Positions 23,732-37,278 of a stretch of DNA of 64,000 bases are shown piece after piece. The DNA is from Platycnemis pennipes (taxonomy: Eukaryota; Arthropoda; Insecta; Odonata; Platycnemididae). Numbering within the stretch: the first letter of the stretch is position 1; each line of letters starts with the position of its first letter. A program made the position numbers and the translations under genes. The DNA lies in the NCBI GenBank assembly GCA_933228895.1, contig OW121855.1, forward strand, positions 42,174,698 through 42,238,697, read 5' to 3'. Under the pieces are notes generated by a model that had not been told where the DNA came from, ran no database searches, and saw only the letters and a list, made by a program, of their open reading frames with translations.

Positions 23732-26700
23732 GTTTTGGTAACTTCCTTCCAGATGAATCGTATTTAATTCGTGACCGACCCCGGGATGAATCTTCGTACA
23801 TTGCTTTTTGGGCGACAAACGGACTCGATTCACACTCGCTGGTAACACTGCAATCATTCTCCTTCCCTCACCCCACCCATATCCCTATCGCCTCCACGCC
23901 AGGTGGCGGGAGGGTATTCCCCTGTAATACCTGCACTGCCTCTTTGACGGGTCGTTATCTCGTCAAGCTCATTGACAGGGGCGATGCTGAGAATGACCAA
24001 AGTCAACTCGCCTTCAATTATGGCCTCGTTTTCCTTCGTGCCGTCCCTCCCTCGCTTGAGCCGTCGGCAAACAAACGCGTTAAACTGCTAAGTCGGCAGA
24101 GGCACGCATCCCACGACTGGCGATCGCACGCATCCCATTCCACAGAAGCAGCGTCCCGTCCGCAGCAAAAATCTCGAGATTACTTTCAAAAGGACAAGTG
24201 AGAAATGTCAGGGTGTCAATCATATCACGCGCGCAGCAGCACGAAAAGGAGAATGTTACACAGCACGGCGTAAAAGACGTACGCTCACAGGCAAGAGTGT
24301 CGTAATGAGGGCATGCGACATTAGCAAATTGCACGTAATGCGATTGTTTTGGCCTAAAAACAAGCAATAATCATTCAGAAATGGAGCAAGAAATGGGAGT
24401 AAATTGTTAAATGGGCCACAGCTCTTCATAAAAAATCGAGACTTAAAACGCTTTAACTAATAAACTACTTAGGTGGTGCAAAACCATCATCTGGCACATT
24501 TGGCGGTTGAATGGAGGGAAATAGAATGATATATGAAAATGGACAGACAACTTCAAATGCCTAATTGTACCCATAAAACGCGTATACGTCAAGGAGAATA
24601 ATTTAAGAAAACTTAAAAACGATGTATTTTCCACAGAATTTATTGAAAAAACTAAATCCTACCGGTTTTGACAATCTAGTGTTATTCTCAGGGGTACCTG
24701 ACCTTGAGAATGACAGGAGAGTGTCGAAACCGGCAATCTTTAGTATTTTAATAAATTGCGTTAAACATAGAATGTTTGTTTACTTTCAGCATGTCACTTT
24801 TTCACAAAGTATCGCCTGACTTGATTCAATTTTTAAGGAGAATAATGATTGAGTACAGTATCTGATGTGTATCATTATGATCAAATGGACGCAGAATTAT
24901 TTAAAGAATCGAAATGGCATATATTTTACAAAGTGAATGCTTGAATAGTGCAGAATGCGTAAAAATTCTCATGAAAATGTTCGTTCAATAATATATTGAA
25001 TTACATTTATGAATGTGCTCTCGCACTGAACCTAAACTCTGCTCAAAACCTGTGGAGGTTATTCAACCTGTTATCATTAATGTTTTTAGCTTCAGCATGA
25101 ATTTGTCAGATGCAAAAGGTAACAAATTCTTCACTGCGTACTCCCATTGCAACTAAATATTCAAGCACAAAACAAAATGTTCGAATTTTGGTATACTTTT
25201 GGACGCTTTATAAGTTGCAAGCTGCGGTAGTCAGGTTGATAACGTGTTTAGCCGACAATCATAAGGTTGCTAATTAGAATCTCCCCTCAGACATGGGCGT
25301 CTTAGAATTAAGCTTAAGGAAAAGTATGTTCAGACGCTGTGATATAAATTTGTTAGTTGGGGCACGTCAAAATATAATTATACTACCACTACCTCTGCTA
25401 TGTAAGTTTTTACATATCGATAACATAGTTGATAGATTTTCTTATTCTCACTGACAGTTTCATTTCAGAAACCATTTATATCAGAAGCTAGCGACTCCCC
25501 ACTTATTCTAGACCTCAAGTCTTAAAATTCTTTCACAAAACAGATATCATGTAAGAGCTATAGCATTGACAAAATGACTAGCAGAGAGTCGTTTAATCAA
25601 AATACATACAGCATTTTGAGATTCACACCTTAAAATATAGATCTACGAATTTTAACATTGAGCATGATAGTCTGTGTCAACTATTCTATGGATTTTAATC
25701 GGAATCCTATCTCCATTAGAGTTTTGTGGAAACCAATCACGTTTCATATTAATGCCAATGATGCCTCCGCATTAATTGGGTGGCTTTATCATAAAAAATG
25801 AAACCGAGTAAATCATAAATCTCTATATTTATTCAGCTGAATGTTGCGGAACACTATTCATATTTTTTGATATTTTGTGCATTTCCTGCTAAACCAATCA
25901 ACTGTACCAAATCTTGCTGTGTGATGCCACCAAAAATAATATATTTTCTCCCATAACTCTTATCATCATGGTCGCCTAATACAGCTGTAAAAAAGATAGT
26001 TACGGTAATAATAGAGATTACCTCCCGTCAATATTTTACATAAAGCATGTATATTAAGTGGATCAACTTGCTTAATTGTCATAATACGCCACGCAGTGTT
26101 AATCTTAAATTCCCACATAAAATGCTTCGGTGATTATATCCCACCATTTATCTTTAAAATTTCGCTTTGCATGCCCAAAAACCTCGCTGAAATCATTTTG
26201 AAAACCAGATGCTTACTGACTAAAAAGCTCATTTCGGTAGAAACCTAAATATCAAGTAATTGTCTTATACACTGTCTTTTCAACACTTCTGGGGCGAAAT
26301 ATTTTTCAATATTTTCCTGAAACCATGGTCGGTTAGTAAATAATGTGGATGAATTCCATATTTCCGAGAGCTTGGTGTGAATGGTGAAGATGATTATTTA
26401 CAGGTTTAATGGGCATCACGACACATTCACACTGTGGCAGAATCATGTGCAAGGGATTGGTTATAGTTGATCTGCGTTATGTACTGCGTATGTAAGTTTT
26501 GAATAGTGGTGGAGAACTCAAGGTGTAAAAGGACAAGAAAAACAAGGACAAGGACACAAGTATTCCTGTCATAACCATCCCACACCCTCCAGTCCTAACT
26601 TTCATTTCTCTCGTCCCTTGTCATACCTTACATGTGAGTATGTGACAGAGACGTGTCACGCTGCCTTTAAAACCGTAAAAGATTACCATGTCTTCCATAT

Positions 26701-27039
26701 TTCAGGAATGAATATCGACCACTTAAACCACGTCAAGCCTGTTATAGTGAATTTTAATCCTTGATCATTGAAAAATTAAAAACTTGCCTACCCTTGTGGT
26801 GGAGTATGAACTCAACCTCAAAATCTATTCCTCTTCCGGGACAGGATGTAGTGGGTTCTTGTCATAAACGAATGTTCACTTTCTTTTAGTTGTTTTAAGC
26901 ATATTGATTGGGAACGTTATAGGTGTCCCTCAGAATGCTTTACACAAAAAAATGACTACTTTTTACAGCAGTTTGGTAATACAATTTGTCCAAGTGCGCA
27001 CAACCACGACAATCTCACATCGTCGCACACGTTCCCGAG
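23732..27039. other. no recognisable gene
   Basis: 23820-24200 is mildly GC-rich with a small frame and no domain. The rest is AT-rich. Nothing else was recognised. Confidence 0.45.
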
Positions 27040-27330
27040 TAATCCCAGCCACCTTCACCCTCTTGTTCCCCCACCGCTCTCTATGGCCGCTCGGGTCAAG
27101 GGATCCCCCGGGGAACCTTCCTTACCCTCAGCTGAGTGGAGTTGGTCTCCCGTGGACACGAGGAGCGGCATATATATTTTCCTTCGGGCTGCGGGTAGGT
27201 CGAGGAAGATGGGGGCGGGGGTGGATTCCGCCAATCTCCTGTCCAGTGGCCTTATTCGGCCCATGACACAACCCCAATAAGGCGCACAATCCTCCAGCCG
27301 CAACGGAAATCACGCTCCCCTACGCTTTTG
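27040..27330. other. GC-rich island with a TATA-like motif
   Basis: About 290 bp are far richer in G, C and CpG than the flanks. A TATA-like GGCATATATATTTTCC lies at about 27168-27183 in the middle. This could be a promoter or CpG island of a gene outside the recognised features. No downstream coding exon can be supported, so the call is compositional only. Confidence 0.3.
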
Positions 27331-30300
27331 GAGCCCAAGCCGTTTACCCGAGGCGAAGATTTTCCCGAAAATCCTTGGCTCGAGCAGAAAGGAGGGATAG
27401 GAAATTTCTCTAGATGACAAAAAATTTGCCGACCGCAGGCAATGTAGCTTGCGTAAAAACGCTTCAAATAAAAGGGGGTTAAAAGAAAGCGGGATGCTAT
27501 ATTGCTGCCCCAGGTCATACACGATGAGTCAAGAGCACTAGCTGCACGCGGTTAGGAAGAAAACTTGTTTAAGGTCTGGTCTTCTCGGGACGTGGTTAAT
27601 TTTTAGCAAAATGAAGCACGAGGATACTTCACGGACTTTTGTCTACCGTACTCAAGGTCTCCCTTTGCGTTTCGTCAGCTCGGGTAAAAAGTAGAAATAA
27701 ACAGAAAAAATAGCTTGATTTAGTATGACAGACGCTTAGGTATGAGCGAAAAATATGTCAAACACGCGCAGGACAAGAATATCAATTAAAAAAGGTCCAG
27801 AAGATCGCAGCTTCACATTTCCGGACTTCAAATGTACGAGAACGTGCACACAAATCTGCTCAATAGCTTTTGAACACTTTAAGTAATTTGAAACGAGACG
27901 GTGGGTGAAATGAGATAGCTTTGCAAGGGAAGGATGTGCACTTCAAAAGAATTTATTTTTGCATCATATCCAAAAAGAACGCCAATAAATCCATTAACAG
28001 TTAAATTTTGATCAGATAGATATTCATAGATTGCATTTGAACTTGAAAAAATAATCCTGGTAAATCACAAGTTAACTACCAATAATTCTTGTCAATTGAT
28101 GTCCCCCCCCTTTATTAAATCATTGATGGATTAAAACGGCAAAAATTAAGAAAATTATTATCTAATCGAGGAGACAAAAATGAAATCATATTGATTAAAT
28201 ATGCCCGCATTAAGTCTGCTCAGAGACACTCCATTACTTACAAGGGTTAGAGAGAATTTAATTTAGAATTTTTGGGTTCACCGATCTTAAACTTATTAAT
28301 TTCTTAAACTTTGTTTTCTCTAAACATGAAATGAATTTGGGATAAATATCATAACCCAAAAATACAATTAACTAAAAAATGATCTGATATTTTTTTCTGA
28401 GGTACGAGCCACGCTAAAAAGTTTTTTTTTTTTTAACATTCAATGATATTTAAGGGTATATATTCAATACATTTATTAGGCTCTCAGCAAGGTTTTAAGA
28501 GCTGTAATAGAGGATAAAACTGACAAACATAATTTTTAACGTATTCATTACATATTATCACTCTAATTCTGACATTTGCTCAAAGAAAGTAATTCCAAGG
28601 TAGTTTAGCGGGGAGGGAAACCATATCGAAACATATCGAAAGTTTCCCTTGTTTCGAGTCGATTTTTCAATTGCAATCACGATGAAGGGAATGAAATATA
28701 TTTGCTCAAGCATGATGAAAGCAGCGAGTCGATTAATAACCTCAGATAGCTTAACGAGACCTGAAGAAATTCCAAGAAATATTTCATAATTTCATCATAA
28801 TAAAAATACTATTAATCAATCAATCGCAAGGACGATTCTGGAAATATGCATTTATGATCAACTTTGCCTCCATGAAATCTATCCACCTGACAATGCCCGA
28901 TAAAAGTTTAAAAGAACATATTGTAATGATCTAGGTGTAGTTTCAATCGCAATAGAAAAAGTAAAGGATAATAATCGGGTACAAGTTTAATGAGGATAAT
29001 ATAAAATCTTTCTCTGAATAATTTTAGTTTTATACTCTCCGCTTCCTTAATAGCACACTTCAAAATGATAACCTCATCAAAAAACATAAAAACCGTATAA
29101 TTAGGTTGATATAAATATTTCGCCAGGCCACGGGAGCTTCAACGAATGAGAAGAGACGAAAGCGAGAGCAGACTATTGCCCAATTAATAAAGCGTATTAA
29201 GCCGGAAAATAACATCCCTGGACGAAAAAATATCGTCACTGAAACTTATGAACGGTCGAACACATCACATTAATAATGCATCGGATTTCCTCTCTATCAT
29301 AATCCAAATAATAATGATGTAGCATAAAAATAGAGAAGAGTGGCAACATCTACAAATGACGCTTAATTTTTTTAAAAGTTATGCACTCCCGAACTTTGGC
29401 ATGGTACACTTCAGGTACTTGACATTGTACTTCATGGTACACATTCAGAGATATTACTAACATATGGGGCCGATAACTTTGGGTATTTAAAATTGTTGAG
29501 CAAAAATGAACTTTTACCGTAAAGTAGATGATTGGAGACTGAAGAGCTATAACTGTTGATTAATATGTTTTTTTGTAAAGCCAATGAAAGCACAAAGACA
29601 TGAAGGATTAATTATTCACATCATTAAGTGTGGGTGGAGCAGATAAAACTATCATGACGTCCATGATTTAGCCAAAATTAGGGAGCTCAGGTCTATTTAT
29701 CTTAGAATTAATGAAAAGTCACGTAATAATTCTGGTCAATTGTAATTTCCTTTTATTTTGCACAATTCTCTTCACTTTCCTCCAATTAAGAGATTGATCT
29801 ATTTATGCTAAACCATACTAAAATTTGTAAGGAAAGAACGAAAATGAAGCAAGAAATAGGAAGTAACGTTTAAAAAAGCAGCTGTAGACGATGGAAGGTG
29901 CGAAACAAAAATATACCCCCAGCCAGAAATAAATCACGAACCTTTGGCCTTACGGGCCACTGCGCAGGCCCTTACGTTTAACAGGATCCCAGGTCCCAAA
30001 GGTGATTTAAGGAAGATTTACTGAAACCAGCTCTCATGCACCATTGCCATTCACCAGGATAGGACTCGTAAGACGGAAGCGAGCTTCCAAAAAAAGGTCC
30101 GCTACATAATCTATTGCAGTGTGAAAAGCAACGTACTTTAAAAATTTCATCATTCTATATTCATTATTTCCACTTTAAACATTCTTTTTCTCAATATATA
30201 GGTATATAAGTATATGTGAATAAAATTTTCGCGGGTTTTGTCATTGCATATTAAATTCATAGTGAAATAACTTGTTTGTTCATAATTTAATATAAAAGAT

Positions 30301-31599
30301 CAATCTTTCAGCGTAACAAAACACGACCTTCCACTCTGGGACGTGATAAATAAACAATGATGAAGAGAAGATTATTGCGGTAAGAGACATATTATTACTT
30401 TTTATCGCGCATATTATTAATTACTAATAAGCGGTAGGGATTGTGAATTGCATATAGACTTTATAAAGGTCATACTGCCATTATTAATTCCCATATAAAC
30501 ACCACAATGTCCCAAATAAGCCGAGAAAACTCTGGAAAATGCTTCAGTAACTTTCTATTTTTCGAACTTCATACCAAATAAACGGCTTCCCCGAAAAACC
30601 GGAGGTTCAAATGAAGGGCAGTAGCAATATTTGCTTTCAGTGACTAGGAAAAACACGGTAAATATTATTTTAACAGCCTAATGAGTTATTGAATACGTCT
30701 AAAATAAATATTATTCCTCTTATATGAGATGGATTGGAGGGACTATTATTGAAGAAGTGATTTGTTGACGCTATTTTTATTTATATTTACCCTGAAAACT
30801 CAGCAATAGCAAGGAAAGATATAGGTACTTAATTTATTTTCCTTCGTCTCACTAGAGATGGACCATCACAAGCATAAATAAGCAAGTAATTTCAGCAGCT
30901 GTACTCCAGTTTGTATCCATGACCTCTGCGTTCGCAAAGGTAACCCTCTATGGTTAGATTCAAAAATATCTTTCTACTCGCGAAAGGGAGATCACGACTG
31001 ACAACATACTAATCAAATGAGTGGGTGTCATTTATCAAGAGGTATGCAGTGCATTTTAAGTAAAGCTCTTAACACTACCAACTCAGCCTCCTTTTTGCAT
31101 CCCTCATAGGTATTATATAAACTAATAGGTACATTTTAAAAATATCCCTTACACATTACTAAATATGATATAATATACTTCCTCGCATGTTACATTTACT
31201 TGGTTAATGTATTCATAACACGTTTCTCTAATAAACTCTTACTGCACGTAGGCAACTACCCGGTGGAAGATCCGAAAGGAACTCTTTTATTTTTTTGTCT
31301 ATCACGACCTCCAATATTCTCAACCCCTGGCTATGAGTTCAATCTCTGCTAGCAATTAAAGCATTTCCACTACGTAATGAATATATTTAAGAAATTTCAT
31401 TAAAACTTTCGTTTGAGATAGGGCATGCTTGATTCCAGCCCAATCCCACGACTGTCTACAGTAACACCACGGCAATGCCAGCTCACTTGCCCCACTCACC
31501 GCGATTATCGACTTTGCCTCCGCTGCAGTTGTACAGAAGAGGTGAATAGAGAGCCCTTTAATCGTTTCCCTCGAAGTAAGGAGCTTAGGACCTAAATAC
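27331..31599. other. no recognisable gene
   Basis: Long AT-rich stretch. Frames are short and lack motifs. One weak tRNA-like patch near 29930-30000 was considered and set aside. Confidence 0.45.
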
Positions 31600-31960
31600 T
31601 ACCACATCTTCACTCTGAAGAGAAGCCGGTTTCACGCCGGGTGGACAGAAGGAGACGCTTCCTTCCGACTCCGCAAACGGTTTTCAAAGCAAACTTCTCC
31701 TCTTTTCCGCACGACACGCTCCTAATAAGATCCCTATTAAGGAGACGACGACTGCGGTCATTTGCGCGGATGGGGAAGGGCTCCGTTTCGCGCCCCTCCG
31801 CCTCTCCCTCGCCTCTTCTCCCCGCACCCTTCCCCGACACCCCTTCCGTCGGCTTATTCGTGGTCTTCTCATTAAACCAGACGTAGTGTGGGAGGAGGAG
31901 ACACGTCCGTCCGCTCGCGTCCCTGCGGCTGACGGACTGCGGGCGCCCATCCGATACGTT
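31600..31960. other. GC-rich island
   Basis: CpG-rich block with overlapping open frames of 80-155 codons on both strands. All are low-complexity in Arg, Ser and Pro, as expected when GC-rich DNA lacks stops. It may be a promoter-proximal CpG island. No domain supports a protein. Confidence 0.3.
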
Positions 31961-32170
31961 CGCTAACTGGAACCGGCAAATAATGACGACAACCACGCTG
32001 GACATTAGAAGCGGAGAGGAACAGGAAGCGGAAAGGCTTGTAGAACCATTCATCGTCCCAACAACTGAGACATTCAAGTCAACACTTCATCTACCTCTAT
32101 TGAGTACCACACAACAAGTCTCGAGGGTGTACGGCAGGGGGTGAATTGCCCACAAAATAAGCAATGTATG

Positions 32171-34345
32171 TACAGTCATTTGCAAAAGTCTGTGGGCAAC
32201 TTCCGCCGCGTCAATATGGGTCAAGCTTTGAATCCACCAAGTATGTTGGCACTAACTGTGTGGTAGAGAAAATTTGTGCTAAGGTAACGGTAATACACGA
32301 TATGTAAAAATGGCGGATTTTAATGCCAGGGTCCTTAAAATAATTAATCGGTAACGAATAATAATGGCGCATAGGATGAAGGTTGCGCTATAATTAGGGC
32401 CCTACCACTTTTATTATGCTAAATATATCACGACAAATCGTGCGATTGCTTAATACTTTGATTACGCCTGTGATATTGCCGCGAAGTGTCGTGCCGTAAC
32501 ACGTCATAAGATTCATTTTTCTCACTTAATAGTTTATTTTCAGTCCATTTCTCTTTCTCATATGATATAGTTTCAACGGCAAGCTTACAGAATGAAACTC
32601 CGAGCGTGCGCAGTAAGAAATAAAGACATTTGTCGTCGTTGAAAGTTACTTGGCCTAGTCAAGGCAGACGCATTCATTACGTAATTTATGCTCCATTGCA
32701 TGAATAATTAAATAATGACACTGCTACACAAAAAAGATGTCTTACCTGCTACGTGGATTCCATTCCAATATTCGAAACAGCTCGCTCTATTAATTTGATG
32801 CAGTCCAATCAGTTCACAAATATAAATTAACACGTATTCGTGGTAGGTTAAATAATCATTTGAATACATGCGGATCATAAAATTTATTAAAGAAACCACT
32901 CTCATACACATTACGATTACAAATAATTTTGCGGTCATAAGTATTTATGGACATTTTCAGTCATTTATCTTCCGATGAGTCTTGCTTCAATCAGGGTCCA
33001 CCACCAACACTAGGTATCACCGTGGTCGGCTATTTTACCAGCAGCGCACCGCATATTCTTCTATCAAATCCTCATTATCACTACACTAGAACGTTTTCAC
33101 TAATCATTTAGCGAGTATTCCTTCACAAATTTTACAAAATGGGATTAATGCCATACCTATGTATTCCTTGGGACTGGACCGCCAATCCAATATTCACAGA
33201 TATCAAGGCAGTGTTTATTTACGTTTTATTGTTGTTGACGACGAAATAAATGCACAAAAGTTATGGAATTATAGAACTACTCTTTGTTGCAATACATTTT
33301 ATGCCTTTAATTTTCATTTAACGTATTCGTGCTTGAACATTCGTAGGGAAACCATCTCTGTAGGAGTCGTAGGCGCTTCTGAGATGGTTTTTATGTTAAT
33401 AATGTGTCGTTTGGACTCCCACAGCATGATTTAAGTTATTTTGTGCTTCAGTTTTTTGCAATTGTTTTTCGGATGGCTTTTGTTTCGCTCGACCACGTCA
33501 TCCACTCACCGATCATTGTTGAATTCGAGCGACTGAATTACCGGAGGAAATGCTGGGGATGGTAAAAACAACCTGTTGATTTTTATCATTTGTAGTTAAT
33601 GAGTAACATAGCTGCTTGAACAATTTCTTCATGGATTTTTAAAAAAATGTTTTCACTTTGGTCAAGAAAAGCATATTTACTCGCCCTTAATCCTGTTCTC
33701 TTGGAAGATTATCTGTATCTTTGCCATCACGCACAAAAAGTTTCCATTTGATCCTTGACGTGGGAGGTATTACTTTCAATCATTTAACGTAAATGTGGTT
33801 AAAATGGCCAATTTCGCGTAATATTTTGTATGGCCATGTGATATGATGCATCATCATCCGTCAGCAATTTTGAGAATGCCGTAACTCTCTAGTAAAAACA
33901 GTAGAATAAGTGTAATACAGGAGTAAGTGAGAGGGGTACTGTCTGAGAACATCAAGAGAAACCTAGCGCGGAGGACGCGAGCGGATGCACATGTAAGTGT
34001 AATGCAAGAGTCTATCGTCCTTTTAGCGTCCTTCGCCTGCTTCAAGCGCCAGATCCTACGGATTGGTAACACCATCGACGATCTTGGTTACCCAAAATGA
34101 AAAACCCCTCTAGAATTTCCGGCCATTACGTCGGCAATGACACCCGAGGCTCGCCGAATCATAAGTGATGGATGCTCCATTTGTAGTGAAAATAAAAAAT
34201 CTACATAACTCTGTATAGGAAACCTCGAGAGTTAGTGGCAAGCGGGATCTCTGCCGGGCATTAGTTTCAAGTCTGAAAGAATTATATACTTCAATCAATC
34301 CGGTATGCGAAAATAGTAGTCGTCACAAACTACCTATATTCAACA
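32171..34345 (+). repeat. left arm of element I
   Basis: Nearly identical to the complement of 43497-45314 from about 32250 to 33996. From there to 34345 similarity drops to roughly 85%. The outermost 30 bases are conserved, but the next 50 are only about 75% similar. Frames of 73, 76 and 91 codons recur in both arms simply because the arms match. None has a recognisable domain. An AT microsatellite follows at 34341-34361. Confidence 0.88.
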
Positions 34346-34439
34346 GATATATATATATATATCTCCCAAGATCACAATGGACTTGAGCAATAGAGAATTG
34401 AATCCTGGCAACTACGGGGCCCGGGACTAAATTAGTGTA

Positions 34440-36786
34440 ACGGGTGTCGTGCCCGGCAGCAGGGTAAGCAAGTACTCTGCGGTCGTCATCTCACGAAATC
34501 CTTGCACGAAGAGAAAGACAGCAGCAGCGGCGGCGAAGAATAAACCAGAGAAGAGAGGACCAATGCTAAGGATCGGGACATGGAACGTTAGGACTATGTT
34601 AAGGGCAGGAAAACTAGAGAACATTAAGCGTGAAATGGAGAGGGGAAAGATCGATTTGTTGGGACTAAGCGAAGTAAGATGGAGAGACCAGGGGGACTTC
34701 TGGAGTGAAAAGCACTGGGTTATATACAGTGGAGGGGAAGAGAGCCAGTGGGGAGTAGCAGTCGTATTGAATGCAACATTAGGAAAAAGGGTGTTGAATG
34801 TGGAACAGGAAAGCGATAGAATACTAGCTATAGAAATCAAAGCTAAGCCGGAAAATGTAGTCTTAGTACAGGTCGTACAGGTTTACATGCCGACAGGGGG
34901 GCATAGAGAAGAGGAAGTTGACGAAGTATATGAACAGTTGGAAGAATTAATGGGGAAAGTAAAGGGCAGGAAGAATCTAATAGTTATGGGAGATTGGAAC
35001 GCTGTAGTAGGGGAAGGGAGGGACGGGAGTGAAGTAGGGGAGTATGGTCTGGGCATAAGAAATGACCGGGGCGAGAAAGCAGTGGAGTTCTGTAGGAGGA
35101 ATAATTTAGTGAGAACAAATACGTGGTTTAAACACCACCCTAGGCGTAGGTACACGTGCAAAATGCCGGGGGATACTGGAAGGTACCAACTAGACTACAT
35201 CATGATTAGGCAAAGATTCAGGAACGGCGTAAAGAATTCGCACAGGTTCCAAGGTGCAGATGCCGACTCCGACCATAACTTGGTGGTGATGAGATGTGAG
35301 ATGAGACTAAAAAGGTTGAAGGTATGAAGGAAAATAAAAAAGTGGGATGTAGGAGCACTGATTGGAGGGAAGAGGAGGGAATACCAGGAGATTGTGGATA
35401 GATGCATGAGGGAAGAGGAAGGAAGAGGAACAATAGATGAAAGATGGGAAATGATAAAGACGGGCAAAAAAGAAGCAGCTGAAAAAACAATAGGAACAGT
35501 AGATGCTAGGAGGACCAAGAAACCATGGGTAACAGCGGAAATGATGGAAAGGATAGACGAAAGAAGGAAATGGAAAAATGTAAATACAGAGCTAGGAAAA
35601 AGGCGTTATAAGGAGACTAACAACAGGCTTAGGAGAGAAACAAAGAGAGCAAGAGAAAAGTGGGGGAGTCGGCAATGCGAGGAGCTGGAGAGACTCCAGA
35701 GAGAAGGAGAAATAGGCAGTCTGTACTCAAAGGTAAGAATGTTATCGGGAATCAAGAAATGGAAAACGGTCCCGTGCATCAAAGACAGAAAGGGAAATTT
35801 AGCAATGGAGCCAGAGGAGATCCAACGTCGTTGGAGGGAATATGTTGAGGAACTGTATGATAGCGAAAATAGGCCTAGCAACTTGGACATAGAAGAGGAA
35901 AAGGACGTAGATCAGGATGACGTGGGCCCCGGAATACTGGACAGTGAGATAGAGAAGGCACTGCGAGAAATGAAGGCAGGTAAAGCGGTGGGGGTTGATA
36001 GCATCCCAGCTGAGCTTCTGAAAAACCTAGGAAAAGGGGGAAGGGACAGATTTTATGAACTTGTTCGTAGAATATACGAGAAGGGGGCTTGGCCGGAGGA
36101 TTTTGTAAAAACCGTGCTGATACCTATACCGAAAAAGAGGGTGATAAAATAATGTGAAGACTATAGAACGATAAGTTTGATTTCTCATGCGGCAAAGGTA
36201 GTGCTTAGAATCATCAATAGGAGAATGGAAAAGAGAGCAAATGAATTCCTAGGCGAGGATCAGTTTGGATTTCGGAAGGGGAGGGCCACTCGAGATGCGA
36301 TTGCAGTGATGAGAATACTAGTGGAAAGGAATCTAGAATACAATCAGGACGTATTCGCGTGCTTTGTTGATTTTGAAAAGGCGTTCGACAGAGTGAGGTG
36401 GGATAAGTTCATGGAAATATTGCGGAAGATAGGAGTAGACTGGAGAGACAGGAGACTGATCCGGAATTTATATATGGCGCAGAAGGCGCAAGTGAGAGTA
36501 GCAGATGGAGAATCGGATTGGGCAACAATAGGGAGGGGAGTTAGGCAGGGCTGTCCTTTATCGCCGGTACTTTTCAACATATACTCGGAGGAAATGGTGA
36601 GAAAGGCTTGGGATGAACTGGAGGCAGGAGTAAAGGTCGAGGGGAAATCGATAAAATCAGTGAGGTTTGCGGATGACCAAGCGCTAGTATTACAGTCTGA
36701 CCGTGGCTTGCAAAAAATGCTGGATGCGTTGCAGAGACAGTGCGAAAGATACGGGATGAAGATAAACCAGAAGAAAACGAAAGTAA
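34440..36786 (+). mobile_element. RTE-like LINE-B, copy 1, near-complete frame but 3'-truncated
   Basis: A plus-strand LINE has an apurinic-type endonuclease followed by a reverse transcriptase in one frame, broken only by stops at about 35325 (TGA) and 36150 (TAA). Compared with copy 2 at 53515-55635, similarity stops abruptly at 36786, just after the block KINQKKTKVM. The thumb, C-terminal tail and 3' end are therefore missing. Loss of the 3' end is unusual for a LINE, because reverse transcription starts there. A later deletion or rearrangement is likely. It lies between the left arm of element I and element II. Clade name rests on motifs. Confidence 0.85.
34449..35327 (+). pseudogene. LINE-B endonuclease domain
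   Basis: 292 codons. The first 40 residues are basic and alanine-rich. The endonuclease follows, with GTWNVRTM (about 43-50), LSEVRW (73-78, metal-binding Glu 75), VMGDWNA (179-185), YQLDYIMIRQR (246-256) and SDHNLV (274-279) carrying the catalytic Asp-His pair. All expected catalytic residues are present. This enzyme nicks target DNA to prime reverse transcription. The segment ends in a TGA that interrupts the linker to the polymerase; reading continues in the same frame at KIKKWDVGALIGG. Relatives in databases are often mis-named craniofacial development protein 2-like. Confidence 0.85.
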
Positions 36787-36803
36787 TGAAACCGAACTGT
36801 TAA
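35328..36803 (+). pseudogene. LINE-B reverse transcriptase, broken by one stop and 3'-truncated
   Basis: The first open part (35394-36152, 252 codons) holds the linker and the N-terminal fingers, with KAVGVDSIPAELLK. After a TAA the same frame resumes with CEDYRTISL and continues to 36803 (208 codons from the internal Met). There DQFGFRKGRATRDAI (28-42), FVDFEKAFDRV (63-73, motif A), GVRQGCPLSPVLFN (121-134, motif B) and FADD (164-167, motif C) are all intact. The sequence departs from copy 2 after KTKVM, and the last few codons belong to flanking DNA. Catalytically complete in sequence but split by the stop and lacking its thumb. Confidence 0.85.
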
Positions 36804-37278
36804 TTAACCGAACAAACTGAAAATATAGTTATAGGTGTTGGAATTAATGGCAATAAAATATTTTGCTTACTAAATTGATCCTAGGCGTTGAAAAGCATTT
36901 TAAACCAAAGAGGAGGACTCGTTTGGCAAGAAAAATTCCAATTGTACGAAAGAGGAGCTCAAGGAATTCATTTTATGAATTGTGGGTGCAAAGCAAACAT
37001 TAGATACAGAAATATCACCTTAAATGTCATAATTTCACAGGCTAATTGGTTCACAAACATATAACAAGTAAATTGATGATGGATAATGCAGATCAAAGTT
37101 GGTAAAACACGAAGGTTAGGATATTATTTAAGTGACAAATAATATGCCACACACATATGCACTCAAATGCGTTCAGGCACAACTGTGTCTAAAGATGATT
37201 CAAGTATATTAAAAAACCTGCGTCCCAAGGCAAGTAATATTGTAAAAATAAGTTAGAGAGAGGGATGGGAGCACGACG
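36787..37278. other. AT-rich spacer between LINE-B and element II
   Basis: About 490 bp with no coding motif. It has no visible counterpart in the right-hand spacer (42849-43145), so one side has been replaced or deleted. The last five bases before element II are CGACG. Confidence 0.45.

Noticed and set aside
29930..30000. tRNA-like patch with GCGCAGTGG and GGTTCGTGATT on the minus strand
   Set aside because: B box is imperfect, stems do not close and no body or duplication can be seen.
31610..32077. 155-codon minus-strand frame as a protein gene
   Set aside because: It lies in a GC-rich island with open frames on both strands, its composition is low-complexity Arg/Ser, and no domain is visible.
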